Below, one piece after another: positions 1 to 4,810 of a DNA stretch of 7,169 nucleotides. The notes below the pieces were generated by a model. That model was not told where the DNA came from. It saw only the letters and a program-made list of their open reading frames with translations, and searched no databases. The stretch is from positions 1 to 7,169 of the forward strand of contig NZ_JBHLWN010000096.1 in NCBI RefSeq assembly GCF_042432825.1, read 5' to 3'. The stretch comes from Gordoniibacillus chartarius (GTDB lineage: Bacteria; Bacillota; Bacilli; Paenibacillales; NBRC-103111). The first letter of the stretch is position 1. The number at the start of each line of letters is the position of its first letter. A program made the position numbers and the translations under genes.

Positions 1-49
1 TCCTTCGGGGTTCGCGTTCCAGGCATCTTAAATGACTGCCCACGCTAGC

Positions 50-79
50 TTGACACTGACACCGGGCAAGGGGCATTAT
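50..79 (+). promoter_or_regulatory. Possible SigA-type promoter
   Basis: A perfect -35 hexamer TTGACA (50-55) is followed after 18 bp by CATTAT (74-79), a 4/6 match to the -10 consensus. Transcription would start near base 86 and give the transporter gene at 354 an untranslated leader of about 270 nt. If real, this promoter would leave the ATG of the small ORF at 81 outside the transcript, so the two readings compete. The -35 is good and the -10 is weak. Confidence 0.3.
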
Positions 80-80
80 T

Positions 81-212
81 ATGGAGGCGAACGATGATGT
101 ATACTACGTCGTGTGGGAGGATTTTTTCTCCAGCTGGGAGAAAGGCGAGCTGCTCTCCAAAATAGCTCTTAGGTTGGATGACGATCAAGGTGCAGATAGA
201 AATCGTGAGTGA
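81..212 (+). CDS. Possible small acidic protein, 43 aa, unrecognised
   Basis: An ATG at 81 follows AAGGGG (68-73) at 7-nt spacing, which is a convincing ribosome binding site, and the frame runs 43 codons to TGA at 210-212. An in-frame stop at 57-59 limits it upstream. The peptide starts MEANDDVYYVVWEDFF, is rich in Asp/Glu and aromatic residues, has a leucine-rich middle (ELLSKIALRL), and ends in a charged tail. There is no signal peptide or membrane segment. I recognise no family. A 61-codon frame on the opposite strand covers the same bases but has no better support. The 12-bp inverted-repeat arm at 166-177 lies inside it, so the stretch may instead be structured leader RNA. Confidence 0.3.
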   Translation: MEANDDVYYVVWEDFFSSWEKGELLSKIALRLDDDQGADRNRE

Positions 213-323
213 ACATACGGAGTAAACCATAACCAGGTGCCCTTGCGGTGGTACCGGGTCACCGCTTTGCCGTTCAGCCGGTGTGCCTTAGTATGTTAAT
301 TCTTCTTGAAGCCAACCTAAGAG
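166..323 (+). repeat. 12-bp perfect inverted repeat in the leader of the transporter gene
   Basis: CTCTTAGGTTGG (166-177) is exactly complementary to CCAACCTAAGAG (312-323), with 134 nt between the arms. Two smaller hairpins sit inside: ACGAT/ATCGT (181-185 with 202-206) and GCGGTG/CACCGC (245-250 with 260-265, 9-nt loop). Together they could form a closed multibranch RNA ending 17 nt before the AAAGAGGG ribosome binding site (341-348). A regulatory leader is an inference; I cannot match it to a known riboswitch class. Confidence 0.4.
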
Positions 324-353
324 TACTACCATATTACTGCAAAGAGGGATTGT

Positions 354-785
354 ATGAGTTATTTATGGTTGGTTTTCGCTTTATTATCGGCCATAACCGC
401 CGCGCTGGTCAGTATTTTCGGCAAGATCGGGCTGCAGTCGGTGGACGCCAACACGGCAACGGCGGTCAGGGCCGTCATTATGGCGGTATTTTTAGTGGCC
501 GTGGTTGCGTTTCAAGGCAATATCGGTAAAATCCCGTCTCTTTTCGAAGACAAAAAAACGCTGCTGTTCATCGTGCTGAGCGGAGCCGCCGGTGCCGCTT
601 CCTGGTTGTTTTATTTTTGGGCTTTAAAGCTCGGTAAAGTTTCGCAAGTCGCCCCGGTCGATAAATTAAGCGTGGTCATTGCGACGATAGCGGCCGTTGT
701 GTTTCTGGGGGAACGCCTCAGCTGGATCAGCGGAATCGGCATAAGTCTCATTGCCATCGGCGTCATTCTGATCGCATTCAGCTGA
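354..785 (+). CDS. Half-size EamA/DMT-superfamily transporter, 143 aa
   Basis: This is a small integral membrane protein with one EamA-type domain, half the usual two-domain drug/metabolite transporter of about 300 residues. Such half-size members are thought to work as dimers; the substrate cannot be read from the sequence. About five hydrophobic segments are visible, near residues 3-22, 36-53, 70-89, 97-118 and 124-142. The family-typical sequence APVDKLSVVIATIAAVVFLGE (residues 100-120) carries the conserved Pro before, and Gly-Glu after, the fourth segment. The start at 354 is set by AAAGAGGG (341-348) at 5-nt spacing; a longer reading at 248 is in a different frame. It stands alone, converging on the oxidoreductase gene and sharing its terminator. 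Family assignment is secure; function beyond export or import of a small molecule is unknown. Confidence 0.85.
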   Translation: MSYLWLVFALLSAITAALVSIFGKIGLQSVDANTATAVRAVIMAVFLVAVVAFQGNIGKIPSLFEDKKTLLFIVLSGAAGAASWLFYFWALKLGKVSQVAPVDKLSVVIATIAAVVFLGERLSWISGIGISLIAIGVILIAFS

Positions 786-803
786 AGGTATTATATAAGA
801 AAA

Positions 804-833
804 ACAAAGGACACCCGCCCCGGTGTCCTTTGT
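804..833. terminator. Bidirectional intrinsic terminator between convergent genes
   Basis: A perfect 12-bp stem pairs ACAAAGGACACC (804-815) with GGTGTCCTTTGT (822-833) around a 6-nt GC-rich loop. The A-rich stretch just before it (799-808) gives a T-tract on the minus strand, so it should end the oxidoreductase transcript efficiently. The plus-strand tail is only moderately T-rich. It lies 18 bp past the transporter stop and 4 bp past the oxidoreductase stop. Confidence 0.85.
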
Positions 834-837
834 CTGT

Positions 838-1470
838 CTATTCCGCTGCGACTTTCTCGAGTACTTTGATCAGCTCGGCGGGCGGGTAAGCTCCGGAGAG
901 GGCGTACTTGTTATTGAATACAAAGAAAGGTACGCCGGTAACGCCGATTTGTCTGGCTGCTGTCTGGTCATGGGTTACCTTGTCGCTTCCTTTCCCCTGT
1001 TCGAGCTGTTCCCGCAGATGGACCGGATCATGACCGAGGGAGGCGGCGATGCCAAGCAGAATATCCAGTTGGGCTATGTCCTGGCCCTGTTCGAAGTAAG
1101 CGTTCATGATGGCATCGATCATAGCCTCCTGCTCGGAGGCGGGCAACAGGGCCGTCAGCCGGTGGGCCAGCTTGGTGTTCGGCATGCGGGTCACCTGATC
1201 GAAACGAAATGTCACCCCCACCGCTTCCCCCGCCTGGGTCACACGATCGGTCATTTGCTTCAAGGAAGCGGCATTGCCGCCCATTTTTCTGATCATAGCG
1301 TCCTGAAAGGGAAGTCCCTCGGCCGGCAGCGTCGAATCCAACTCAAAAGCCCTAAAATGGATCTCCACCTCGTCTTTAGGACCCCATGCAGCCAGAGCAT
1401 CCTGTAAATTTTTCTTGCCGATTCGGCACCATGGACATACCATGTCGGAAAAGACATCGATTTGTATCAT
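838..1470 (-). CDS. DsbA-family oxidoreductase, FrnE-like, 210 aa
   Basis: This is a thioredoxin-fold protein of the DsbA/FrnE (2-hydroxychromene-2-carboxylate isomerase-like) group, which in this branch is a cytoplasmic thiol oxidoreductase. The redox motif Cys12-Pro-Trp-Cys15 follows the first strand (MIQIDVFSDMVCPWC). An all-helical insert occupies roughly residues 60-160, as in DsbA. The cis-proline loop T178-G-V-P181 and the FFVFNNKYALSGAYP strand (182-196) close the fold. There is no signal peptide, so it should act in the cytoplasm. The length is normal for the family. The start is fixed by GGAGGT (1479-1484, minus strand) 8 nt upstream of ATG. It is monocistronic and divergent from the sigma-like gene. 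The physiological substrate is unknown; polyketide roles have been described for FrnE, but nothing here suggests one. Confidence 0.88.
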   Translation of the reverse strand: MIQIDVFSDMVCPWCRIGKKNLQDALAAWGPKDEVEIHFRAFELDSTLPAEGLPFQDAMIRKMGGNAASLKQMTDRVTQAGEAVGVTFRFDQVTRMPNTKLAHRLTALLPASEQEAMIDAIMNAYFEQGQDIAQLDILLGIAASLGHDPVHLREQLEQGKGSDKVTHDQTAARQIGVTGVPFFVFNNKYALSGAYPPAELIKVLEKVAAE

Positions 1471-1501
1471 CGATATTTACCTCCAGTCAGTAACTTACTT
1501 T

Positions 1502-1507
1502 GTTATA
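1502..1507 (-). promoter_or_regulatory. Possible -10 element of the oxidoreductase gene
   Basis: On the minus strand this reads TATAAC, a 5/6 match to the SigA -10, about 32 bp upstream of the start codon. No good -35 is seen 16-18 bp further upstream (candidates such as TTTCGC are poor), so the call rests on the -10 and its position. Confidence 0.3.
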
Positions 1508-1573
1508 GTATGATCGATTTGCCGGCGAAAGGCAACCATGGATCATTTACCATCGGATATTTTTGTTTTTATC

Positions 1574-1599
1574 TGTAACAAAAACAGAGATCAATCGTT
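1574..1599 (+). promoter_or_regulatory. ECF-sigma-type promoter of the sigma/anti-sigma chimera
   Basis: TGTAAC (1574-1579) and CGTT (1596-1599) are separated by exactly 16 bp. This fits the Bacillales ECF pattern of an AAC-containing -35 and a CGTC/CGTT -10. A start site would fall near 1606, about 20 nt before the ATG at 1626 and just upstream of its ribosome binding site. Most such sigma operons are transcribed by their own sigma factor, so this looks like the original autoregulatory promoter. With the adjacent sigma gene damaged, any activity now would have to come from another ECF sigma. Confidence 0.6.
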
Positions 1600-1625
1600 A
1601 TAACTCTTGCGAAAGGGGGAGAGGC

Positions 1626-2453
1626 ATGCAGAAGGATTCGTTTACAGAGCTGTTCCGGATGTTTCAGCCCTCTCTCTATCGCTATTTATACCGCATGTGC
1701 GGGTCTAAAGAGGTGGCCGAAGAGCTGCTTCAGGAGACGTTTTATCGGGCCATGCTCTCGCTTCGGCTGGAGGATATGAGATTGGCCCGGGCCTGGTTAT
1801 ATAAAGTAGCCCGAAATCTGTTTATCGACTGGGTACGCAAGCGGAAGGGGGAGGCGGAGATGCTGCAGGCCATAGAGATTCACGCTTCCGGCACTAGCCC
1901 GATGCCTACTCCTGAAGAGGCTTTGCAGCTGCAGGAGCAGCGGAGAAAAATGACCGGGGTCATGCGTAAGCTGCCCGAGCATTACCGGACGATTCTTTAT
2001 TTGAGGGAAATGGAAGGCTCCAACTATCAAGTGCGGGTTCTCAGCATGCCGGTTTATGCGGGAGAGCTGAAGGGAGATCTGAAGAATATTCCCCATTCGA
2101 CCTCAAATGAACTCCATTTCGTGCCCCATCTTACGTTAAGGCCTTTTGTAAAGTATCAAGAAGAGGGAAACGGGATGAGCTGGGCCGGTTGGCTGGAGAA
2201 TGCGGACACCCTCAAGCAATCCGTCGATCAAATGCTCAAAGATATCGAATGGCTGAGACAGGAGAGAAGCTACCGGGAGTCCGAAAACGACGGGAAGCGT
2301 TTGGACTACCTGAAAGAGAACGGAGTGAAAGTATATGGCGCCGTTGTTACAGGACCGGTGCGCGAGCTGGAGAAGCTGAAGCAGGAGCAGGGCCTGTTTT
2401 ATTTTCAATTGGGAAGGATCGAAATTTGGAACTGGGAGGAACACACATCGTAA
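1626..2453 (+). CDS. In-frame chimera: ECF sigma factor N-terminus fused to anti-sigma factor C-terminal domain, 275 aa
   Basis: Residues 5-73 are sigma-70 region 2, including AEELLQETFYRAM (region 2.2) and RAWLYKVARNLFIDWVRKR (region 2.4). Residues 105-135 are a linker and the start of region 4 (LPEHYRTILYLREMEGSNYQ). The helix-turn-helix of region 4.2, which reads the -35 element, should follow but is absent. From about residue 136 the protein changes to a sequence resembling the C-terminal domain of Bacillales anti-sigma factors (Sigma_reg_C type): LSMPVYAGEL, a WAGWLENADTL stretch, and near the end VKVYGAVVTGPVRELEKLK. No transmembrane helix remains, although the parent anti-sigma would be membrane-anchored. 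The simplest history is a deletion removing the end of the sigma gene and the first half of its downstream anti-sigma gene, frame preserved. The start at 1626 is chosen because AGGGGG (1614-1619) lies 6 nt upstream; an in-frame ATG at 1563 precedes the promoter. It is probably non-functional as a sigma factor; a residual role is possible. Confidence 0.75.
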   Translation: MQKDSFTELFRMFQPSLYRYLYRMCGSKEVAEELLQETFYRAMLSLRLEDMRLARAWLYKVARNLFIDWVRKRKGEAEMLQAIEIHASGTSPMPTPEEALQLQEQRRKMTGVMRKLPEHYRTILYLREMEGSNYQVRVLSMPVYAGELKGDLKNIPHSTSNELHFVPHLTLRPFVKYQEEGNGMSWAGWLENADTLKQSVDQMLKDIEWLRQERSYRESENDGKRLDYLKENGVKVYGAVVTGPVRELEKLKQEQGLFYFQLGRIEIWNWEEHTS

Positions 2454-2501
2454 CATAGGCCCATAGGTTAAATCCCCGTACACAAAGGCATCAAGTCTGG
2501 C

Positions 2502-2518
2502 GGTGTGTTATCGACACC
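2502..2518 (+). terminator. Weak hairpin, possible terminator after the chimera gene
   Basis: GGTGT (2502-2506) pairs with ACACC (2514-2518) around a 7-nt loop and is followed by the T-rich run TTTACATTTTT (2519-2529). The stem is only 5 bp, so termination would be inefficient. Confidence 0.3.
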
Positions 2519-2587
2519 TTTACATTTTTCCATATGTCAATAATTGCAATTTTACAGGACTTAAGTGCCAAGCAAGAGGGTTAACGG

Positions 2588-2686
2588 ATGGGTATGCGAG
2601 GTGAAAACATATCCATTGGCCTGCTTATCTTTCCTTCTACAAGGAAACACATAACTTTCTGTTTTTTGTGGAACATTACCCCTTAG
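2588..2686 (+). CDS. Possible 32-aa small ORF upstream of pdaA
   Basis: ATG at 2588 follows AAGAGGG (2574-2580) with 7-nt spacing, and the frame ends at TAG 2684-2686, 48 bp before pdaA. The peptide begins MGMRGENISIGLLIF and is mildly hydrophobic with one Cys; no family is recognised. The first bases, 2588-2596, can pair with 2608-2616 (9 bp with one G-T pair, 11-nt loop), so the ribosome site and start may lie next to a hairpin. It could be a leader peptide or chance. The rest of the 2454-2734 gap shows no clear promoter; I looked for a SigG-type promoter expected for pdaA and could not identify one. Confidence 0.2.
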   Translation: MGMRGENISIGLLIFPSTRKHITFCFLWNITP

Positions 2687-2734
2687 CCGATGACCGCATA
2701 AGAAAAACCATCGCCTAAGGAGTGAAATGGTTAC

Positions 2735-3517
2735 ATGAAGCGTTATGTCTCTTTCCTCGCCGCATTCGTTGTGCTTTTGTGTTTGATTTTACCCCATTCG
2801 GCCGAAGCCAATGCGGACAAACCTTATCACTTCGGGTTTAAGAAGAGCAGGAACCATGAGCTTCCATCGATTCAGGAAGAGGGGTTCCGGTCCATTGTCC
2901 AGAAGCATGATGCCATTTTTTTGGGCGATACGAAGCAAAAGGAGCTTTATCTTACGTTTGACAACGGCTATGAGAACGGGTATACGAGCAGGATTTTGGA
3001 TGTACTCAAGGAGAAGCAGGTACCGGCCATCTTCTTTGTGACGGGACATTATATTCAAGACCAGCCCGAGCTGTTGAAGCGAATGGTGCAGGAGGGCCAC
3101 CTCATAGGCAATCATTCCTGGAGCCATCCCGACCTCACACAGGTATCCGACCAGAAGCTGAAGGAAGAACTGGATCGTGTCAAAACGAAAGTAGCGGAGC
3201 TGACCTCCCAAAAGGAAATGCCGTATTTGCGCCCGCCGCGGGGGGTTTTTAGCGAACGGATGCTTGCGGCCAGCAAAGGATACGGGTATACCAACGTGTT
3301 TTGGTCGATTGCTTATAAGGACTGGGATCCGAAGCTGCAAAGAGGATGGGCTTACGCATACGAAAGCATCATGTCGCAGCTGCATCCCGGTGCGGTCATC
3401 CTGCTTCACTCTGTATCGAAAGACAACGCGGAGGCGTTAGCCAAAATTATTGACGATGCCCGGAAGCAAGGATATGAATTCAAGAGCCTGGACCAGCTGC
3501 AGACGAAAAATTATTAA
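2735..3517 (+). CDS. pdaA: Delta-lactam-biosynthetic polysaccharide deacetylase (PdaA type), 260 aa
   Basis: PdaA removes the acetyl group from muramic acid residues of spore cortex peptidoglycan whose peptide has been cleaved off by an amidase, leading to muramic delta-lactam, which germination lytic enzymes recognise. Residues 1-25 form a signal peptide (basic start, hydrophobic core, cut near AEA-NAD). The carbohydrate esterase 4 domain follows with its motifs: TFDNGYENGYT (74-84, catalytic Asp76), NHSWSHPDLT (126-135, metal-binding His127 and His131), RPPRG (166-170), DWD (196-198) and LLHS with His225. Asn77 replaces the second Asp of ordinary CE4 enzymes, a hallmark of PdaA. Length matches B. 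subtilis PdaA (about 263 aa). AAGGAG (2717-2722) is 12 nt from the ATG, longer than ideal. It is monocistronic, with a terminator behind it. In B. subtilis the gene is forespore-expressed. Confidence 0.9.
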   Translation: MKRYVSFLAAFVVLLCLILPHSAEANADKPYHFGFKKSRNHELPSIQEEGFRSIVQKHDAIFLGDTKQKELYLTFDNGYENGYTSRILDVLKEKQVPAIFFVTGHYIQDQPELLKRMVQEGHLIGNHSWSHPDLTQVSDQKLKEELDRVKTKVAELTSQKEMPYLRPPRGVFSERMLAASKGYGYTNVFWSIAYKDWDPKLQRGWAYAYESIMSQLHPGAVILLHSVSKDNAEALAKIIDDARKQGYEFKSLDQLQTKNY

Positions 3518-3526
3518 TTCATCCGT

Positions 3527-3556
3527 AACCCTCACATCGATGTGGGGGTTTATTTT
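3527..3556 (+). terminator. Intrinsic terminator of pdaA
   Basis: A 10-bp stem (AACCCTCACA at 3527-3536 with 3541-3550, one G-T pair) has a 4-nt TCGA loop and is followed by TTTATTTT. It begins 10 bp after the pdaA stop codon and insulates pdaA from the iron operon. Confidence 0.85.
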
Positions 3557-3578
3557 GTATTCATACCGAAATCTGCTT

Positions 3579-3607
3579 TTGATGGAACCGTTTGCGGTGA
3601 CTATAAA
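3579..3607 (+). promoter_or_regulatory. Candidate upstream promoter of the iron-transport operon
   Basis: TTGATG (3579-3584, 4/6) and TATAAA (3602-3607, 5/6) are separated by 17 bp. It would start transcription near 3614, upstream of the stronger promoter at 3616-3644, so the two may be tandem. The Fur box lies downstream of both. Confidence 0.4.
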
Positions 3608-3615
3608 ATAATGGG

Positions 3616-3644
3616 TTGACAGTAGGGTTTATTCTTGCTAGAAT
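3616..3644 (+). promoter_or_regulatory. Main SigA promoter of the iron-transport operon
   Basis: A perfect -35 TTGACA (3616-3621), an ideal 17-bp spacer and a 5/6 -10 TAGAAT (3639-3644). Transcription should start near 3651, about 10 bp before the Fur box, placing the operator in the initially transcribed region where bound Fur would block clearance. Confidence 0.8.
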
Positions 3645-3660
3645 CCAAGTTGCAAACAAA

Positions 3661-3675
3661 TGATAATGATTATCA
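3661..3675 (+). promoter_or_regulatory. Fur box (perfect 7-1-7 palindrome)
   Basis: TGATAATGATTATCA is two perfectly complementary 7-mers around a central G, identical to the Bacillus Fur 7-1-7 consensus. It sits between the promoter and the lipoprotein gene. Fur with Fe(II) is expected to bind here and repress the operon when iron is plentiful. Confidence 0.93.
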
Positions 3676-3704
3676 GTACCAACTTTAAAAAGGGGAGTGT
3701 AATG

Positions 3705-4808
3705 ATGTTGAAGAAACACCGGAGATTCTTATCATCCGCAATAGCGGCTATTCTGAGCGTCGGGCTTTTGGCAGGATGCGGAACGGCATCACAAGGCGGA
3801 CAGCAAGCTGCGCAGCCGCAAGAGCCGAATAGCGGAGCTTCCGAATCGAAGACGGAACAAGTCGTCAATCTTTATACGGCAAGACATTATGAAGTGGACG
3901 ACGTTCTTTATGCTCAATTTACGGAGAAAACCGGTATTAAAGTCAATGTCGTCAAAGGCAAGGCGGAAGAATTGATTGAACGGTTAAAGCGTGAGGGAGA
4001 GAGCACTTCCGCCGATTTGTTCATCACAGTGGACGGCGGAGTGCTGAATAACGCCAAGCTGAACGGAGTGCTGCAGCCTGTAAAGTCGGATGTCATTGAG
4101 GCTAATGTTCCTGCACAGCTCCGGGATAAAGACAACGAGTGGATCGGTCTGTCGACGCGGGCCCGTGTGATCGTATACTCCAAAGATCGGGTTAAACCGG
4201 AGCAGCTCTCTACATACGAAGATTTGGCTACCGATAAGTGGAAAGGAAAAGTGCTCGTGCGTTCCTCCACAAGCTTGTATAACCAATCGCTGCTTGCTTC
4301 CCTGATCGAGTTGAACGGGGAGCAGAAAGCGGAAGAGTGGGCTAAAGGCATCGTCGCTAACCTCGGCCGTGCGCCGGAAGGCGGGGACCGTGACCAAGCA
4401 AAAGCCATTGCTGCGGGAACCGGAGATGTAGCCATTATGAACACTTATTACTTTGGACAGATGCTGAACTCCAAAGATGCGGAAGAAGTGAAGGTTGCAC
4501 AGCAGCTCGGCGTGTTCTTCCCTAACCAAAGCACGACCGGCACGCACCTGAATATCAGTGGAGTGGGTCTTGCAAAGCACAGCAAAAATAAAGAAAATGC
4601 CGTGAAGCTGATCGAGTTCTTGACCGATACGGAAGCGCAGGCACTGATGTCCAAGGAGAACTTTGAATTCCCGGTAAACCCCAAGGCGGAGAAACCGGAG
4701 CTTCTGAAATCTTGGGGAGAGTTTAAGGCCCAGCAAATTGACTTTGCCAAGCTGGGAGAACATAATAAAAAGGCTGTTGAGATTTCTAATAAAGTAGGTT
4801 GGAAATAA
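3705..4808 (+). CDS. fbpA: Ferric-iron ABC transporter substrate-binding lipoprotein (FbpA/FutA family), 367 aa
   Basis: This is the extracellular Fe(III)-binding component of the importer. A basic start and hydrophobic stretch end in the lipobox LLAGC, so Cys25 should be lipidated and anchor the protein outside the membrane; a Gln/Ser-rich linker follows. The mature domain begins NLYTARHYEVDD (Tyr57, Tyr62), typical of the FutA branch. The tyrosine pair Tyr248-Tyr249 in NTYYFGQ matches the iron-binding dyad of FbpA proteins. The C-terminus SNKVGW is also family-typical. The start was chosen at 3705, 7 nt after AGGGGAG (3691-3697); ATG at 3702 is the near alternative. An in-frame ATG at 3660 is rejected because it overlaps the Fur box and has no ribosome site. 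It is the first gene of the operon, under Fur control. Substrate is inferred from family and Fur box. Confidence 0.92.
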   Translation: MLKKHRRFLSSAIAAILSVGLLAGCGTASQGGQQAAQPQEPNSGASESKTEQVVNLYTARHYEVDDVLYAQFTEKTGIKVNVVKGKAEELIERLKREGESTSADLFITVDGGVLNNAKLNGVLQPVKSDVIEANVPAQLRDKDNEWIGLSTRARVIVYSKDRVKPEQLSTYEDLATDKWKGKVLVRSSTSLYNQSLLASLIELNGEQKAEEWAKGIVANLGRAPEGGDRDQAKAIAAGTGDVAIMNTYYFGQMLNSKDAEEVKVAQQLGVFFPNQSTTGTHLNISGVGLAKHSKNKENAVKLIEFLTDTEAQALMSKENFEFPVNPKAEKPELLKSWGEFKAQQIDFAKLGEHNKKAVEISNKVGWK

Positions 4809-4810
4809 AA

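Noticed and set aside
1..30. tRNA T-arm-like GGGTTCG near the left edge
   Set aside because: The bases after the loop do not pair with those before it, and no CCA end or acceptor stem follows.
1..48. Possible 3' end of an upstream gene in frame 1 (stop at 46-48)
   Set aside because: Only 15 codons with no recognisable motif; all three frames close early, so nothing supports one over another.
240..265. T-box-like core GGTGGTACCG
   Set aside because: It resembles the T-box antiterminator core, but the flanking bases form an ordinary hairpin, no Stem I/specifier structure is evident, and no terminator with a T-run follows before the transporter gene.
823..1407. 194-codon plus-strand frame opposite the oxidoreductase
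   Set aside because: It overlaps the terminator and is antisense to a gene with the CPWC motif and cis-Pro loop; no domain is visible.
1563..1625. Longer start for the sigma/anti-sigma chimera at ATG 1563
   Set aside because: It lies upstream of the ECF promoter and has no ribosome site, whereas ATG 1626 has AGGGGG at 6 nt and matches the usual sigma N-terminus.
2789..3409. 206-codon open frame on the minus strand inside pdaA
   Set aside because: It is antisense to a gene with complete catalytic motifs, and its translation shows no recognisable domain.
3660..3704. Longer start for the iron-binding lipoprotein at ATG 3660
   Set aside because: It overlaps the Fur box, lies about 10 nt from the transcription start, lacks a ribosome site, and would put 15 extra residues before the lipoprotein signal peptide.
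3984..4763. 259-codon open frame on the minus strand inside the lipoprotein gene
   Set aside because: It is a codon-bias shadow of a clear FbpA/FutA coding sequence with no recognisable protein features.
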